A DNA stretch of 39,734 nt, taken from positions 1 through 39,734 of the forward strand of contig CANCDR010000023.1 of assembly GCA_947374865.1 (NCBI GenBank), written 5' to 3'. The stretch comes from Oxalobacteraceae bacterium (GTDB taxonomy: Bacteria; Pseudomonadota; Gammaproteobacteria; Burkholderiales; Burkholderiaceae_D). This document shows positions 37,960 to 39,734 of this stretch, piece after piece. The position numbers were made by a program, and so were the translations under genes. The notes beneath the pieces are model-generated. The model was not told the origin of the DNA and did not search any database. It was given only the letters and a program-made list of their open reading frames with translations. The first letter of the stretch is position 1; every line of letters begins with the position of its first letter.

Positions 37960-38370
37960 TCAGGCGCAAGCCTTGGTCGATTTTTTAGTGACTGGCTTGG
38001 CCAGCGTGCGCCGGCATTCTTTTTCGTGCAGGGCGATCTCGCCCAAGGTTTCTTCAATATCGGCGCGCTGCTGTTCCAGTGTTTCGCGGTGCGCTGCCAG
38101 CAGTTCAAGAAAATAAGCCAGCTGTGCTGCCGTATCCTTGGGCGATTCGTACATGTCGACCAAGTCCTTGATTTCCGACAGGGTCAAGCCGAGTCGCTTA
38201 CCGCGCAATGTGAGCTTGAGACGCGTTCTTTCGCGCGCGGCATAGACGCGAATACGGCCACCTGCGCCCAGACGTTGCGGGCTGAGCAGACCGCGATCCT
38301 CGTAGAAGCGAATCGCCCGCGGGGTGATGTCAAATTCACGCGCGAGTTCGGTAATGGTAAAAGTGGCCAT
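37960..38370 (-). CDS. liuR: MerR family regulator of leucine catabolism (LiuR-like)
   Basis: A 136-residue MerR regulator. The winged helix-turn-helix is at residues 1-70 (FTITELAREFDITPRAIRFY, then EDRGLLSPQR). A coiled-coil dimerisation helix covers about 80-120, and a short Lys-rich C-terminus ends the protein. No metal-binding cysteine set is apparent beyond two Cys near the end. LiuR proteins control leucine/isovalerate genes in proteobacteria. Its position as first gene of the cluster and the palindrome 49 bp upstream support the name. Autoregulation is likely because the palindrome overlaps the predicted promoter. Confidence 0.9.
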   Translation of the reverse strand: MATFTITELAREFDITPRAIRFYEDRGLLSPQRLGAGGRIRVYAARERTRLKLTLRGKRLGLTLSEIKDLVDMYESPKDTAAQLAYFLELLAAHRETLEQQRADIEETLGEIALHEKECRRTLAKPVTKKSTKACA

Positions 38371-38399
38371 AAGTGTTTATCAGCGCGGCGTATAAGCTT

Positions 38400-38428
38400 G
38401 TTATAAAATGCAGCATCATTGACGTTAA
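38400..38428 (-). promoter_or_regulatory. Predicted promoter for liuR and the leucine/biotin cluster
   Basis: On the minus strand, a -35-like TTAACG (38428-38423) and a -10-like TATAAC (38405-38400) are separated by 17 bp, with an expected transcript start near 38393. The -35 lies inside the LiuR-box palindrome. No other promoter is evident before liuA. Confidence 0.45.
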
Positions 38429-38434
38429 CGTAAA
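38419..38434. promoter_or_regulatory. Probable LiuR operator
   Basis: The 16-mer TTGACGTTAACGTAAA is a palindrome with 7 of 8 symmetric pairs, centred on GTTAAC. An ACGTTAACGT-type core is what I recall for the LiuR (MerR-family) motif in proteobacteria. It lies between liuR and the divergent hydrolase gene and overlaps predicted promoters in both directions. Confidence 0.7.
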
Positions 38435-38447
38435 GTAGTATTGTAAT
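38419..38447 (+). promoter_or_regulatory. Predicted promoter for the divergent metallo-hydrolase gene
   Basis: TTGACG (38419-38424) and TGTAAT (38442-38447) are separated by 17 bp and each match the sigma-70 consensus at five of six bases. The -35 element is the left end of the LiuR palindrome. Confidence 0.6.
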
Positions 38448-38504
38448 CGTACCCGTCACAAAAGTGAACACCCCGCCATAGCCCTTGGCGGCACAGGAGA
38501 AGCA

Positions 38505-39581
38505 ATGAAATCTGTCATGAATGCACTTGAACGCGAGCTCGATTATCCCCTCGGTGAGGCGCTGCCTGATCTGGGCACAGTGATTGAACTCGCGCCCGGC
38601 GTATTGTGGCTGCGCATGGGGCTCCCGTTTGCGCTCAATCACATTAATTTGTGGCTGCTGGAGGATCACTTCGAGACCGACGCCGGCGTGGTGCATGGCT
38701 GGACTGCAGTGGACTGCGGCATTGCCAACGATGCCACGCGCGAGGCATGGGAGCAGATTTTCGCCAGCCATCTGCGCGGCCTGCCCGTCGTGCGCGTAAT
38801 AGCCACCCACTGCCACCCCGACCACGTTGGCTTATCGGGCTGGCTCTGTCAGCGCTGGCAGGCGCCACTATGGATGACGACTGGCGAATACACGTTTGCA
38901 CGCATGATGCATGCCGGGCTGCCGGGCGTCGATGGCACAGCTTCAGGGCCACATTTCGCCCGTCACGGTTTGCTTGACGCCGGCCAGACAGCAAAGGTCG
39001 CCGAACGCAAAAATTATTACACCTCGCTCGTGCCGCAGGTACCGCATGCGTATTGCCGGCTGCAGGATGGCCAGACGATCGACATCGGCGGACATGGCTG
39101 GCGCATTATCACCGGCTTTGGTCACTCGCCGGAACACGCCTCGCTGTATTGCGCTCAGCTCGGCCTGCTGATTTCTGGCGACATGGTCTTGCCGCGTATT
39201 TCAACCAATGTGTCGGTGTTTGCCATCGAACCGGAAGCTAATCCGGTGCAGCTTTTTCTTGACTCTCTGGGTAAATATGCCGACCTGCCGGCGACCACCC
39301 TGGTACTGCCATCGCATGGTAAACCATTTCGCGGACTGCACATTCGCATCGCTCAGCTCCACACACATCACGCTGCGCGTTTGGCAGAAGTGATGGAGGC
39401 CTGCATCCAGCCGCAATCTGCGCTCGATATTGTGCCCGTGATGTTCCCGCGTGAGCTGGATGCGCACCAGCTGCATTTCGCCATCGGCGAAGCACTGGCG
39501 CATTTACATCTGCTGTGGTTTGCCAAAAAACTGCGGCGGTCACTTGACGCAGACGGCATCGTGCGCTTTTTACAGCGCTAA
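38505..39581 (+). CDS. Metallo-beta-lactamase-fold hydrolase in the LiuR divergon
   Basis: A 358-residue protein with GGAGAAGCA before the ATG. The MBL metal site is complete: THCHPDHVG (His102, His104, Asp106, His107), a His in GFGHSPEHA (207 or 211), Asp226 in ISGDMVLP, and a His in LPSHGKPF. A C-terminal helical extension (about 290-358) resembles the LACTB2-like winged segment. Cytosolic thioester or ester hydrolysis is plausible, but the substrate is unknown. It shares a control region containing the LiuR box with the leucine cluster, so a role in acyl-CoA metabolism (for example acyl-CoA hydrolysis) is an inference. Confidence 0.85.
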   Translation: MKSVMNALERELDYPLGEALPDLGTVIELAPGVLWLRMGLPFALNHINLWLLEDHFETDAGVVHGWTAVDCGIANDATREAWEQIFASHLRGLPVVRVIATHCHPDHVGLSGWLCQRWQAPLWMTTGEYTFARMMHAGLPGVDGTASGPHFARHGLLDAGQTAKVAERKNYYTSLVPQVPHAYCRLQDGQTIDIGGHGWRIITGFGHSPEHASLYCAQLGLLISGDMVLPRISTNVSVFAIEPEANPVQLFLDSLGKYADLPATTLVLPSHGKPFRGLHIRIAQLHTHHAARLAEVMEACIQPQSALDIVPVMFPRELDAHQLHFAIGEALAHLHLLWFAKKLRRSLDADGIVRFLQR

Positions 39582-39627
39582 GTTTCTACGCTTGCATTGC
39601 AATTTCACTCACGGTGAATAAACTGAA

Positions 39628-39734
39628 GTCGGTCGGTCGGTCGGTCGGTCGGTCGGTCGGTCGGTCGGTCGGTCGGTCGGTCGGTCGGTCGGTCGGTCGG
39701 TCGGTCGGTCGGTCGGTCGGTCGGTCGGTCGGTC
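39628..39734. repeat. GGTC tetranucleotide repeat array running off the window
   Basis: From 39628 to the end of the window the sequence is an uninterrupted GTCG/GGTC tetranucleotide repeat, 107 bp or nearly 27 units, with no imperfect unit. It starts 46 bp after the stop of the metallo-hydrolase gene. Its full length and the gene beyond it cannot be seen. Confidence 0.95.

Noticed and set aside
39628..39734. Possible CRISPR array
   Set aside because: The unit is four bases with no spacers, so this is a simple sequence repeat.

Overview
The window looks like a stretch of chromosome from a betaproteobacterium of the order Burkholderiales. The biotin operon, LiuR-type leucine cluster, AceK, YgiQ and EttA are all typical of that group. 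Gene content and a moderate GC fraction (roughly mid-50s %, judged by eye) fit an Oxalobacteraceae-like organism best, but the genus is an inference. I see no rRNA, tRNA, CRISPR array, transposase or phage gene. The right edge ends inside a perfect GGTC tetranucleotide repeat, which is where an assembly might break.

Left third (1-14240): mostly single genes on both strands. They are the radical-SAM protein YgiQ, a secreted alpha/beta-hydrolase-like protein, a B12-binding-domain radical-SAM protein, a patatin-like phospholipase, the RarD permease, the ribosome-associated ABC-F protein EttA, a MAPEG membrane protein, a PhyH-type oxygenase and an M24 aminopeptidase P. Between EttA and MAPEG sits an unusual two-gene unit: a small cysteine-rich phospholipase-A2-like protein without a signal peptide, followed by a short secreted protein of unknown function.

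Middle (14310-20410): a complete archaic chaperone-usher (Csu-type) pilus operon on the minus strand, ordered subunit, chaperone, usher, tip subunit. A divergent gene for an unrecognised secreted protein lies beyond its upstream region. A secreted metal-dependent amidohydrolase follows.

Right half (21953-38370): a tightly packed minus-strand run of 16 genes headed by a MerR regulator (LiuR-like). It encodes leucine/isovalerate catabolism (isovaleryl-CoA dehydrogenase, both methylcrotonyl-CoA carboxylase subunits, HMG-CoA lyase, acetoacetyl-CoA thiolase). Placed between the two carboxylase subunits is the whole bioA-bioF-bioD-bioB biotin operon, which makes the carboxylase's cofactor. AceK, a serine/threonine dehydratase, a glyoxylate/hydroxypyruvate reductase, YchJ and a DUF1289 protein are also in the run. 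The methylglutaconyl-CoA hydratase (LiuC) needed to complete leucine breakdown is not in the window. A near-perfect palindrome at 38419-38434 is the probable LiuR operator. It overlaps predicted promoters for liuR and for a divergent metallo-beta-lactamase-fold hydrolase.

A recurring small-scale theme is degenerate tandem repeats with 12-15 bp units, several in frame in linker regions (YgiQ, PhyH, LiuD) and others in operon spacers, plus the terminal tetranucleotide array.
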